Shown one piece after another: positions 16,838 to 24,504 of a DNA stretch of 64,000 nucleotides. Numbering within the stretch: the stretch's first letter is position 1; every line of letters starts with the position of its first letter. The notes beneath the pieces are model-generated. The model was not told where the DNA came from and ran no database searches. It saw only the letters and a program-made list of their open reading frames with translations. This stretch comes from Anaerofustis stercorihominis DSM 17244 (GTDB lineage Bacteria; Bacillota; Clostridia; Eubacteriales; Anaerofustaceae), in assembly GCF_000154825.1 (NCBI RefSeq), contig NZ_DS560017.1, positions 39,156 through 103,155 of the forward strand, read 5' to 3'. Made by a program: the position numbers and the translations under genes.

Positions 16838-17005
16838 ATGAGTAAAAAGATTGGTAGACCAAAGCTTGAAAATCCTAAAGATGTAGAGGTTAAAGTTAGA
16901 ATAACAACTGATATGAATAATAAGCTTCTTGATTATAGTAAGAAAAATCATATTACACGTGCTGAAGCTATAAGAAATGCAATTGATGAATTATTAAATA
17001 AATAA
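16838..17005 (+). CDS. Ribbon-helix-helix protein, tandem copy 1
   Basis: A 55-aa protein beginning MSKKIGRPKLENPK, followed by a beta-strand segment VEVKVRITTD and two helices (MNNKLLDYSKKNH and RAEAIRNAIDELL). This is the plain RHH/CopG fold, with a basic N-terminal arm that can enter the minor groove. TAGGAG precedes the ATG. It is the first of three tandem paralogues; autoregulation through the AT-rich duplicated promoter is likely. Confidence 0.8.
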   Translation: MSKKIGRPKLENPKDVEVKVRITTDMNNKLLDYSKKNHITRAEAIRNAIDELLNK

Positions 17006-17031
17006 TTAATATTTGGATATGGAGATGAATA

Positions 17032-17196
17032 ATGAGTAAAAAGATGGGTAGACCCAAAGTAGATAATCCCAAAAATGTAGGGCTTAGAGTAAGGGTTACA
17101 GAGGAAATGAATAAGCAAATTATTGAATATAGCAAAGAAAATAATATAACATGCGGTGAAGTTGTAAGAATAGCCGTTACTGAATTTTTTAAATAA
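17032..17196 (+). CDS. Ribbon-helix-helix protein, tandem copy 2
   Basis: A 54-aa paralogue of the preceding gene (MSKKMGRPKVDNPKN, VGLRVRVTEEM, helix CGEVVRIAV). GGAG lies 8 nt before the ATG and 26 bp separate it from copy 1, so it probably shares that transcript. Cys replaces Arg at the start of the second helix compared with copies 1 and 3, which may shift DNA or partner specificity. Confidence 0.78.
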   Translation: MSKKMGRPKVDNPKNVGLRVRVTEEMNKQIIEYSKENNITCGEVVRIAVTEFFK

Positions 17197-17229
17197 ATAA
17201 AATAAAAACTTCTATATAGTTTGATTTAT

Positions 17230-17258
17230 TTGACAAAGTTTATTATATATATTAAACT
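17230..17258 (+). promoter_or_regulatory. Promoter of RHH gene 3
   Basis: TTGACA (17230-17235), 17 bp, TAAACT (17253-17258). It copies the promoter at 16747-16775, including the flanking TATATATTAAACTAA, so promoter and gene were duplicated together. Confidence 0.65.
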
Positions 17259-17307
17259 AAGTGTAATTTATGGAAACCACATTATAAATATTAATTAAGG
17301 AAACATT

Positions 17308-17478
17308 ATGGGTAAAAAAATGGGAAGACCTAAAAGTAATAATCCTCTGGATATTGATATAAAAGTAAGAATAAATCAGAGTACAAACGATAAAATTTTA
17401 AGAATATGTGAAAAAAAACAAATTACAAGAGCAGAGTTTATTAGAAATGCTATTAAGGAATATTTAAATATTAATTAA
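17308..17478 (+). CDS. Ribbon-helix-helix protein, tandem copy 3
   Basis: A 56-aa paralogue (MGKKMGRPKSNNPLD, IDIKVRINQST, helix RAEFIRNAIKEYL). It has its own promoter copy and a terminator just after the stop. Expression as a separate unit suggests three related repressors that could cross-bind the duplicated promoters. Confidence 0.78.
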   Translation: MGKKMGRPKSNNPLDIDIKVRINQSTNDKILRICEKKQITRAEFIRNAIKEYLNIN

Positions 17479-17501
17479 CACTCATTTTGAGTGTTTTTTT
17501 A
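17477..17501 (+). terminator. Terminator after RHH gene 3
   Basis: Stem ACACTC/GAGTGT with loop ATTTT and seven or more Ts. Confidence 0.85.
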
Positions 17502-17509
17502 TTTTTCTC

Positions 17510-17555
17510 TTGACTTGTTGAGTTCCAACTACTATAATTAATTTATGGAACTCAA
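17510..17555 (+). promoter_or_regulatory. Promoter with palindromic operator for the RHH-DUF6809 operon
   Basis: TTGACT (17510-17515), 17 bp, TATAAT (17533-17538). A perfect 10-bp inverted repeat TTGAGTTCCA (17518-17527) / TGGAACTCAA (17546-17555) flanks the -10. This is a strong operator candidate, probably for the RHH protein at 17579. Confidence 0.75.
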
Positions 17556-17578
17556 ATATTAAATCAGGAGGAAAAATC

Positions 17579-17746
17579 ATGAATAAGAAAGAAAGTGACA
17601 ATGTAATAAGGTTCAGGCTGGATTTGAAAACATATTTGTCGGTATTGAAATACTGTAAGAAAAAGAAAATATGTTTTAAAGATTTTGTAAGTTTTGCCAT
17701 AGATGAATTCACCGGGGATAAAAAAACGGGGAAGGCGGTGCAGTGA
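17579..17746 (+). CDS. RHH-like protein upstream of the DUF6809-like gene
   Basis: A 55-aa protein with CAGGAGG before its ATG. The segment NVIRFRLDLKTYLSVLKYCKKKKI is a likely beta strand and first helix, and CFKDFVSFAIDEF the second helix. It lacks the GRPK arm of the tandem RHH genes. One base separates its stop from the next ATG, matching the coupled arrangement at 7535-7538. It likely binds the inverted repeat in its promoter. Confidence 0.65.
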   Translation: MNKKESDNVIRFRLDLKTYLSVLKYCKKKKICFKDFVSFAIDEFTGDKKTGKAVQ

Positions 17747-17747
17747 T

Positions 17748-18017
17748 ATGAAAGATAGTATCTTAAACGAAATATACTACGGTGATTTTGAGCCCATAGA
17801 ACAGTTTGCTTATTCTTTGGATGAATATAAGAAAATGTATTATGAAGTATGCGAAAAGGAAAATGATATCAGATACAGACTTCCAAAGGAACTTGAAAAG
17901 GATTATGTGAATTTAATGAATAAGATATTTTTATTGGAACCCCTTGCAGTTAAAGACGCATTTATTATGGGATTTAAGGCGGGGGCTAGGATCATGGTCG
18001 AGGTTTTTGAAGAGTAA
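17748..18017 (+). CDS. DUF6809-like small protein (paralogue 2)
   Basis: This 89-aa protein opens ILNEIYYGDFEPIEQFAYS and has a late helix DAFIMGFKAGARIMVE, matching the third paralogue at 27789-28064 closely in layout (ILEDLFYGNIEPMQ... and HYFIVGFKLGAKMM). The start at 17748 is preferred over an in-frame ATG at 17703 because it follows the RHH stop by one base and has GGAAGGCGG upstream. The function is unknown. Repeated pairing with small DNA-binding proteins suggests a shared accessory module. Confidence 0.65.
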   Translation: MKDSILNEIYYGDFEPIEQFAYSLDEYKKMYYEVCEKENDIRYRLPKELEKDYVNLMNKIFLLEPLAVKDAFIMGFKAGARIMVEVFEE

Positions 18018-18023
18018 ATAATA

Positions 18024-18270
18024 GGGGTGCTGTCTCTTACACCCAGCTAAATCGCCCAAAGATTTAGAATAAAAGGCTCCACTAAATCGATGTGGTGGCT
18101 TTTATGGCGGTCGGATTTGACTATTCACTGTTCGTCAGAACAGATAAATTTAACAAAAGTTAAATTTATGCAAGCTTACACTTGATGAATAACACGAGCA
18201 AATTGCCGAAGGAATATTTGCGAGTTATTTTTTTATCTCTCCCCGAGATTTTTAAAACGACCGCTGCCCA
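18024..18270 (-). repeat. Structured repeat, type A (copy A7), split by module D1
   Basis: Outer stem GCGGTCG (18107-18113) / CGACCGC (18259-18265) and inner hairpin ATCTC/GAGAT. Module D1 (18119-18226) sits between the left outer arm and the inner hairpin, so this is a nested insertion. The variable hairpin CTAAATC/GATTTAG has lost part of one arm. Confidence 0.82.
18119..18226 (+). repeat. Hairpin-array module D, copy D1
   Basis: Ends GACTATT ... GCGAGTT. Three successive hairpins: CTGTTC/GAACAG (18128-18143), ATAAATTTAAC/GTTAAATTTAT (18144-18169) and CAAG/CTTG (18171-18184). Then ACACGAGCAAAT, with a final GCAAAT/ATTTGC stem. The arms differ completely from other D copies. Confidence 0.85.
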
Positions 18271-18832
18271 AACTTCATTATCGAGACGAGTTTTCCCTTT
18301 AAATCTTTTTTGATATAAGCTTGGAAGGGATATTAAATTTACTTAAGTCATTCAATCGCAGGTTATCTAAAAGAGTCATATATTTCTCATATGAAATAGT
18401 AACTTTAAATTATAAGGATAGAAAATAAGATAAGTTCAAAGAAGGATATTAAACTTATAACAGTACATCACACGCAAATCACTTAAAAGAATTATTTATC
18501 TAATGACCAAGCATAACTTATAACGATAAGTAAGGAGTATTTAAAAGAGATGTTAACTTATAAGAAAATTATATCATTTAATGATGAAATCACTCCTAAT
18601 ATTTTCACAATGGAAAATAATGTAATAAACATAATGATTTTTAAATAGATAATAAAATATCTATTTAATGAGCAAAAGTATCAAAAAACCACGAATAAAC
18701 GTGTATACAGTAACGTGCAAATGTTTTCATTTAAGTTTGCCTTGAAAAGATAGTAATTATGTTTATAATAAATATTAGGAAATACATAATGATGTATTTA
18801 AAATATGTTTTTATATAAGGAGATAAGATAAA
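18271..18832. other. Gene-free stretch with decayed type B repeats
   Basis: Two degraded minus-orientation type B cores lie near 18328-18390 and 18450-18500 (GATATTAAA-TTACTT and GATATTAAACTTATAAC). The rest is AT-rich with no ORF or clear RNA. The promoter of the alcohol dehydrogenase must lie at its right end, but no consensus is obvious. Confidence 0.55.
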
Positions 18833-19876
18833 ATGGAAGCAGTTGTATTCAGAGGTCCCGAAGATTTCGGGCTTGAAGAAGTAGAAACACCTAAGTGCCC
18901 TAAGGGAGGAGTTCTTATAAAAGTAGATGCCGTAGGACTTTGCGGTTCTGACGTAAGGACATTCTCATCAGGTCACTTTGCAGTTACACCACCATATATA
19001 TTAGGTCATGAAGCCGCAGGCGAAATAGTTGAAAGTAATAATGAAAAATATCCTAAGGGCGAAAAAATCGTTATAAATCCGCTTGTTGGACTTTGCGGAG
19101 AATGTTATTACTGTACACATGATTTAAAGAACCACTGTGAAAACAAGATAACTTTAGGAACAAACTTACCGGGAGGTTATGCTCAGTACACAGCACTTCC
19201 CGAAGACTGCTGTACGGACGATACTATAGTAAAAGTTCCCGATGATTTCGATCTTGATTTGATCCCGTTGGCTGAAACGACATCAAGCGTTTATTCAGTT
19301 CAGGAATTCGCGAGAGTCAAAGAAGGCGACGATGTAGTTATAATGGGTGCAGGTCCTTTAGGTAATTTACATAGTGCCATTGCAAAAGCAAGAGGAGCAA
19401 GAAAAGTCATTATTTCAGAACCAAGCGAATCAAGACTTGAAATGGCTCATAGATTTGAATCTACAGATGTATTCAATAATCCTAAAGAAGAACCTCTTGA
19501 AAAATGTGTTGAGAGAGAAACTAACGGTTACGGAGCAGACGTTGTAATAGTTGCATGTCCGGTAGGTGCCGCTCAGGAACAGGCTACACATCTTGTTAAA
19601 CCAAGAGGAACTGTAGTACTATTCGGTGGTCTTCCAAAGGATAACTGTCATGTATCCTTTGACTCTAACTTGATTCATTATAAAGAATTGAACGTAGTTG
19701 GCGGATTTGCTTATGCACCTGATGTATTTGCCAAAGCTGTCGAATTGATCGTTGAAAAGAAAATCGATGCAACAAAATTCGTTACACACATCATGCCTTT
19801 AAAAGATATAAAAGAAGGTATCAAGGCTATCAAGACAGGGGAAGCTATCAAAGTCGTACTTAAGCCTTGGGAATAA
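18833..19876 (+). CDS. Zinc-dependent alcohol/polyol dehydrogenase (MDR superfamily)
   Basis: This 347-aa medium-chain dehydrogenase has catalytic-zinc residues in GLCGSD (Cys about 37) and LGHEAAGE (His about 59), and a structural-zinc cluster CGECYYCTHDLKNHC (about 86-100). The Rossmann fold starts at VVIMGAGPLGNLH (about 168), followed by an acidic residue (IISEPSE) that suggests NAD+ preference. It resembles sorbitol/threonine dehydrogenases. The exact substrate cannot be read. It is monocistronic, with a terminator at 20068-20115. Confidence 0.9.
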   Translation: MEAVVFRGPEDFGLEEVETPKCPKGGVLIKVDAVGLCGSDVRTFSSGHFAVTPPYILGHEAAGEIVESNNEKYPKGEKIVINPLVGLCGECYYCTHDLKNHCENKITLGTNLPGGYAQYTALPEDCCTDDTIVKVPDDFDLDLIPLAETTSSVYSVQEFARVKEGDDVVIMGAGPLGNLHSAIAKARGARKVIISEPSESRLEMAHRFESTDVFNNPKEEPLEKCVERETNGYGADVVIVACPVGAAQEQATHLVKPRGTVVLFGGLPKDNCHVSFDSNLIHYKELNVVGGFAYAPDVFAKAVELIVEKKIDATKFVTHIMPLKDIKEGIKAIKTGEAIKVVLKPWE

Positions 19877-19884
19877 AATAAAAG

Positions 19885-20012
19885 GTACTTTGTCCCTAAA
19901 TCTTTGCTCATCCAAAGATTTGGAATAAGGGGTGTCAATAAGCCGATTCGGCTAAAGTAGAAGACTTTTTTCATCTTTTTGGTTTCGTAAAAAAGATAGG
20001 CGTCTTTTAGGG
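19885..20012 (-). repeat. Decayed structured repeat with two variable-arm hairpins
   Basis: CTAAATCTTTG-ctcatc-CAAAGATTTGG and ATCTTTTT-ggtttcg-AAAAAAGAT lie in tandem, as if two copies had fused. The outer parts are lost. Confidence 0.6.
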
Positions 20013-20067
20013 CGAAATTATAATTTATTTAATAAGGGTAGTCGGTAATAAAATATTACCGAGATTA

Positions 20068-20115
20068 AAGAAAAGAAGAACAGCCTTGCTAAGGGGGCTG
20101 TTTTTCTTTTCTTTG
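20068..20115 (+). terminator. Long terminator behind the alcohol dehydrogenase
   Basis: A stem of about 18 bp, AAAGAAAAGAAG-AACAGCC / GGCTGTT-TTTCTTTTCTTT, with a T-rich 3' arm. A separate CGGTAATA/TATTACCG hairpin lies just before it (20043-20061). Confidence 0.85.
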
Positions 20116-20251
20116 GAGTATAAATGTAGATATAGATAGATAAAAATAACATGGAAGTTATTAAATATAACAATTTCTGTATTATTTTATTTTACTTTCT
20201 ATCGCATGAAGTAGTATAATATTATATATAAATTGATTAGGGGAAATAAAA

Positions 20252-22171
20252 ATGAAAAAAAGATTTGTTGCGAGTTTTATGTCAGTGTTTATTTTATTTA
20301 GCATAATAACTCCTTTTTCTGTATTTGCGTCTGAAAAGACTAATAATACACAACTTAAAAAATCTGTACAGTCAAAAGATGAATTGAAAAGAAATGGCAA
20401 TTCTGTAAAAAAAGTGATGGCTTCAGTAATGTATGGAGATTTTGAGTATGATAAGGATAGTAGTTGTATAGTTAAATATAATGGAAATGATACAAATGTT
20501 ACAATTCCAAGTATGATTGAAGGGCAAAGTATAACAAAAATAGGCATGGATGCCTTTAGTAACAATAAGAAAATCAGAAAAGTAAAACTTCCAGATACTA
20601 TTAAAAATATTGAGCCTTATGCCTTTAAAAATTGTACTATGTTATCGGATATTAATTTTCCAAGTGGATTGTTAATGATAGATTGTGGTGCTTTCGATTC
20701 TTGTTCTTCTCTTACTTCCATTACTCTTCCGGATACAATTGAGAATATAAATTATGCATTTTTAAATTGTTATAGTCTTGTTAGTGTAAAATTACCGGTT
20801 AAGGTTTCTAATAAATTTAATATGGACAGTGCGTTTTATGGCTGCAGCAGCTTAAAAAGCGTAAATATACCCGAAGGTACTACCTCGTTATATAGTACTT
20901 TTTCAGATTGTAAAAGATTAAAAAATTTAAAAATACCTAGTACGGTTACAGATTTAAGCCAAGCTTTTAGTGGGTGTGAATCATTAACAAGTATGACAAT
21001 ACCATCTTCTGTAACAGATACAAAAATAGCCTTTAACGGTTGTAAAAAACTATCTAATGTATATATTGAAAAAGGAGTACAGTTTATTGATGAAAACTGC
21101 TTTAATGGTACATATGCATTAAAAAATATCAATATTCCCGACAGTGTGATATTAATAGGTAAAAATGCATTTTCTTATTCCGGATTGACATCGGTAAATA
21201 TCCCTAATTCTGTGGAACGTATCGGATATCAAGCTTTTGCTGATTGCTATTATTTAAATTCAGTAACTATTCCTTCGTCAGTTGAATATATTGATGAAGA
21301 AGCATTTTTATCTTGCAGCAAGTTGACCGGAGTTAATATAAAAAATCAAGTAGTAAGTGATACTTCAAATACGAAATCAGTAAAATCAACGAAAGTAAAA
21401 GGACTTCCTATGATTTCAAAAAAGATGTTCGGTGCTTGCGGTAACTTAAAGAATATAAAAATTCCTTCTTCTGTAAAAAGCATAAATGCAAGTGCGTTTA
21501 GCAGCTGCAGGAATTTGCAGTCTATAGAAATACCTGCGAGCGTTACATCAATAAGTTCAAATGCTTTTTATAAATGCCCTAATGTTGTTATTTGTGGTAA
21601 AAAAGGGTCTTATGCTCAAACCTTTGCTAAAAATAATAAAATACCTTTTGTTACAGTGAAGATTACAAAAGTAAAAACGAATAAAACATCATTAAAGCTT
21701 GGCATAGGCAGTACTTATATGTTGAAGACAAGCGTATCGCCTTCGAATGCAAGTTATAAATCTGTATCGTATGATTCTTCCGTTATATACGTGGCTAGTG
21801 TATCTTCGAAAGGAACAATAAAAGCTAAAGATATAGGCAAAGCCTATATTTATGCGAGGGCAAAAGACGGAAGCGGTAAGTATGCTAGGGTTACAGTAAC
21901 TGTCGTACCGAAGAAAGTTTCAAAATTAAAGCTAAAGAGCAGAAAGAAAAAAGCGACGATAAACATATCCAAGACATTCGGAGCGAGAAAGTTTGAAATA
22001 TATCGTTCTACCAAGAAAAACAAAGGATTTAAGAAGATAAAGACTACATCGTCCAGAAAATATGTAAATAAGAAGCTTAAATCAAAAAAGACCTATTACT
22101 ATAAAGTAAGAGCCGTTAACGGAAAATATAAAGGAAGTTTTTCTAAGGTTTATAAAGTAAAAGTTAAATAA
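20252..22171 (+). CDS. Secreted BspA-like leucine-rich-repeat surface protein
   Basis: This 639-aa protein has a signal peptide (1-27, ending VFA). About twelve BspA-type LRR_5 repeats follow (about 60-445, pattern IPSSVTSIG-AF-GC-L). Next comes a Big_2/Ig-like segment (about 468-550, VKTNKTSLKLGIGSTYMLK) and a C-terminal fibronectin-like repeat (KFEIYRSTKKNKGFKKIKT ... KKTYYYKVRAVN). The same C-terminal repeat occurs in the proteins at 38363-41187 and 41340-44216. It carries no sorting signal, so the repeat may hold it to the wall. BspA-like proteins often act in adhesion; that role is inferred. Confidence 0.88.
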   Translation: MKKRFVASFMSVFILFSIITPFSVFASEKTNNTQLKKSVQSKDELKRNGNSVKKVMASVMYGDFEYDKDSSCIVKYNGNDTNVTIPSMIEGQSITKIGMDAFSNNKKIRKVKLPDTIKNIEPYAFKNCTMLSDINFPSGLLMIDCGAFDSCSSLTSITLPDTIENINYAFLNCYSLVSVKLPVKVSNKFNMDSAFYGCSSLKSVNIPEGTTSLYSTFSDCKRLKNLKIPSTVTDLSQAFSGCESLTSMTIPSSVTDTKIAFNGCKKLSNVYIEKGVQFIDENCFNGTYALKNINIPDSVILIGKNAFSYSGLTSVNIPNSVERIGYQAFADCYYLNSVTIPSSVEYIDEEAFLSCSKLTGVNIKNQVVSDTSNTKSVKSTKVKGLPMISKKMFGACGNLKNIKIPSSVKSINASAFSSCRNLQSIEIPASVTSISSNAFYKCPNVVICGKKGSYAQTFAKNNKIPFVTVKITKVKTNKTSLKLGIGSTYMLKTSVSPSNASYKSVSYDSSVIYVASVSSKGTIKAKDIGKAYIYARAKDGSGKYARVTVTVVPKKVSKLKLKSRKKKATINISKTFGARKFEIYRSTKKNKGFKKIKTTSSRKYVNKKLKSKKTYYYKVRAVNGKYKGSFSKVYKVKVK

Positions 22172-22172
22172 T

Positions 22173-22206
22173 AAAAAAGGACCGCTAAAACGGTCCTTTT
22201 TATTTT
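22173..22206 (+). terminator. Terminator of the LRR protein gene
   Basis: Stem AAAAAAGGACCG/CGGTCCTTTTT, directly after the stop. Confidence 0.92.
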
Positions 22207-22302
22207 ATGTTATAAATTATTATAAAGGATTTATAATATATCCTAAAAATTTTGTCGAATTTTGTATACTTTTATATTATTTTATATTATAATATATTTG
22301 TA

Positions 22303-22320
22303 ACTGAGTTTATACTCAGT
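22303..22320. promoter_or_regulatory. Perfect palindrome upstream of the Rrf2 regulator
   Basis: ACTGAGT-ttat-ACTCAGT lies just downstream of a TATAAT-like -10 (about 22288), 110 bp before the Rrf2 gene. The ACT...AGT ends resemble known Rrf2/IscR half-sites, so autoregulation is plausible. Confidence 0.5.
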
Positions 22321-22431
22321 CAATAATATGTATTTTAATTTCATTTGTTTGGAATAGGGATTAAAATACAGTGATTTACGGAAAAGAATTAATTTATTTA
22401 AAACAAGATAAAATTTGAATATGGTGAAAAA

Positions 22432-22830
22432 ATGCAGCTGAATATAACTACAGATTATGCAATAAGATCTCTTATATATATTGCCGAAAAGGACAGGGAA
22501 GTCAGCAGGCGGGATATATGCTCGGCTACCAAGATACCTGAAAATTATTTGTATAAGTTGATGGCAAAGTTTAGAGAATGCGGATATGTAGAGGCAGTAA
22601 GAGGAATTGACGGAGGATATAAATTAATAGTTGATCCGAAAGATATATCTGTATTTGATATCGTAACTTTGGTTGAAGGTTCTATAAATATAAACCGATG
22701 TGCCTTGGACGGCAGAGAATGTTCAAAGGACGGACACGGGAATTGCAAAGTCCATGCTTTTTATGTGGGGCTTCAGGGGAGTATAGAGAAAATTCTTAGA
22801 AAAACCACGCTTAAAAGTCTGATGAGATAA
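22432..22830 (+). CDS. Rrf2-family regulator with Fe-S-type cysteine triad
   Basis: This 132-aa protein has an N-terminal winged HTH (MQLNITTDYAIRSLIYIA, recognition helix PENYLYKLMAKFRECG, wing VRGIDGGYKL). Three cysteines at C90, C97 and C105 are in the IscR/NsrR position, which suggests a [Fe-S] sensor of iron, NO or O2. No isc or suf genes lie beside it. A perfect palindrome at 22303-22320 is the likely operator. Confidence 0.9.
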   Translation: MQLNITTDYAIRSLIYIAEKDREVSRRDICSATKIPENYLYKLMAKFRECGYVEAVRGIDGGYKLIVDPKDISVFDIVTLVEGSININRCALDGRECSKDGHGNCKVHAFYVGLQGSIEKILRKTTLKSLMR

Positions 22831-22868
22831 ATCATTAAAATGCCCATGATATCTTTTTGATATTATAA

Positions 22869-22932
22869 GCTAAATTTCCTTTCAATATTAATATCTAACC
22901 CATACGTATAAATATAAAAAAGGAAATTTAGC
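22869..22932. repeat. 14-bp perfect inverted repeat behind the Rrf2 gene
   Basis: GCTAAATTTCCTTT (22869-22882) and AAAGGAAATTTAGC (22919-22932) enclose 36 nt. It may be a long hairpin terminator or the remains of a tiny mobile element. No target duplication is evident. Confidence 0.6.
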
Positions 22933-23065
22933 AAATAGATAATAATACTTATGTATTAATATAAACTTTTCAACTCTAAAATTTATTTTAAAGGAGGGGA
23001 TATTAAAAGAAACCAAAAACAATAACCTTAAAACTAAAATTCATTTAAATCAACTAATCACAACA

Positions 23066-23099
23066 AAAAACGACTGCATACAAAGCGGTCGTTTTTTTT
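23066..23099. terminator. Bidirectional terminator between the Rrf2 and CDF genes
   Basis: Stem AACGACTGC/GCGGTCGTT with A and T runs on opposite sides, so it can serve both converging genes. Confidence 0.85.
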
Positions 23100-23103
23100 A
23101 TAG

Positions 23104-23985
23104 TTAAAAGAAAATCGGATCTACATGGACCATGCAGTGCTTTACTCCTTCAAATTCCGTTTCTATTGCCTCATGAACGTTCATTGCGATATGATGCCCT
23201 TCGGCAACGGAAATCTCTCCGTTTACGTATATTATTATATCTACATATTTTTTGCTTGCGAATAGTCTTGTTTTTATGTCTTTGATGGAATACACTCCGT
23301 CGATATTTAAAATTACTTCTTTCATCTCTTTTATTGTTTGTTCGTCGCACGATTTATCCACAACTTTATCTACACTGTCTTTTCCTATATCGAATGCGGC
23401 TTTAAATATAAGTATACATATGACTATACAAGCTATAGGGTCAAGGATAGGATATCCGAGCCTTGCTCCGAGTATACCTATGAAACTTCCTATTGAAGAA
23501 AGTGCATCCGACCTATGGTGCCATGCGTCTGCCATTAGAGCTGTTGAACCTGTCTTTTTTCCCGCATTCATGGTTACTCTGAACATTACTTCCTTTGTTA
23601 CCACGGATAATATGGCTATATATAAAGCTATGCTTTCCGGGGTTGATATCTGAGTATGATTTACTATCTTCAATATCCCGTCGTAGCCTATACCCGCACC
23701 TATTACAGCAAGGAAAGCGGATAAATACATCCCTACGACACATTCAAGCCTTTCATGTCCGTAGCGGTGTTCTTTGTCGGATTTTTTGCTTGAAACATTT
23801 ATCCCTACCATTACAGCAACGGTGCTGAACACATCCGATAAAGAATGAACGCCGTCGGATATAAGAGCCGAAGACATTGCAAAAAGACCTACCGCTACTT
23901 TTACTATAGATAATAGGATATTGACTATCATGCTCCACCATGAAACTTTCATTGCGATTTGTTTGTTTTCCAAAGTCTTATCCAT
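23104..23985 (-). CDS. Cation diffusion facilitator (CDF) metal exporter
   Basis: This 293-aa protein has six predicted membrane segments. HSLSDVF and HHRSDALSS are the metal-binding H/D pairs of membrane segments II and V (in SDGVHSLSD and ADAWHHRSDALSS), and a cytoplasmic ferredoxin-like domain follows (about 205-293). It exports Zn2+, Mn2+, Co2+ or Fe2+ against protons; the metal cannot be assigned. AAGGAG sets the ATG at 23985 rather than the in-frame ATG at 24030. A structured leader with a terminator-like hairpin precedes it. Confidence 0.92.
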   Translation of the reverse strand: MDKTLENKQIAMKVSWWSMIVNILLSIVKVAVGLFAMSSALISDGVHSLSDVFSTVAVMVGINVSSKKSDKEHRYGHERLECVVGMYLSAFLAVIGAGIGYDGILKIVNHTQISTPESIALYIAILSVVTKEVMFRVTMNAGKKTGSTALMADAWHHRSDALSSIGSFIGILGARLGYPILDPIACIVICILIFKAAFDIGKDSVDKVVDKSCDEQTIKEMKEVILNIDGVYSIKDIKTRLFASKKYVDIIIYVNGEISVAEGHHIAMNVHEAIETEFEGVKHCMVHVDPIFF

Positions 23986-23994
23986 TTTTAACTC

Positions 23995-24115
23995 CTTATG
24001 TTTATAAAAAAATATATCCATGAAACCCACAGATATATCCTGCTGCTATTAGCCCGACCTAAGTCTGTTTAATACGATATTTCGCTAAATTTATTAGACG
24101 TATATTACTACATAT
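23995..24115 (-). promoter_or_regulatory. Structured leader of the CDF exporter, possible metal riboswitch
   Basis: On the minus strand, after conserved-looking purine-rich blocks (CAGACTTAGGTCGGGC), GATATATC pairs with GATATAT and a run of seven Ts follows, a terminator-like hairpin just before the AAGGAG. I cannot match it to the NiCo or yybP-ykoY aptamers by eye. It is only a candidate. Confidence 0.35.
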
Positions 24116-24440
24116 TTTATTATATGTCAATAAGCTTTGATGTGTTCTTTATTAAAGGCGGAAAATTTACTTAAATCATACAAATCTTGGTTACCCCAAA
24201 TATCATGTATGATAAATCAAGAAACGGTGTTTATTATTAATATTTAATTTTGAACATATCTTAGATTTATAAAAAACGTATATGATAACAGTGAAAGGGG
24301 ACAATACAAATCTTTGGAGCGTTTATTGCATTCATTTTAGATAAAATATAAGTGAAGTTAGTATAAGGTAAATATGAAAAATCAAAATATTAATTTAAAA
24401 TAAGATAAAAAATGCAGAACCGATTTAAATATTACTTTAA
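24116..24440. other. AT-rich gap without a gene
   Basis: No ORF, repeat copy or recognisable RNA is seen between the CDF leader and the PTS terminator. Confidence 0.6.
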
Positions 24441-24477
24441 AATGTGCAAGGAGTTTTGCTCCTTGCACATTTTTTAT
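24441..24477 (-). terminator. Terminator of the PTS gene
   Basis: Perfect stem TGTGCAAGGAG/CTCCTTGCACA with T runs on both strands, 30 bp beyond the PTS stop. Confidence 0.88.
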
Positions 24478-24504
24478 TGTAACAATATATTTAGTTATAT
24501 AAAA

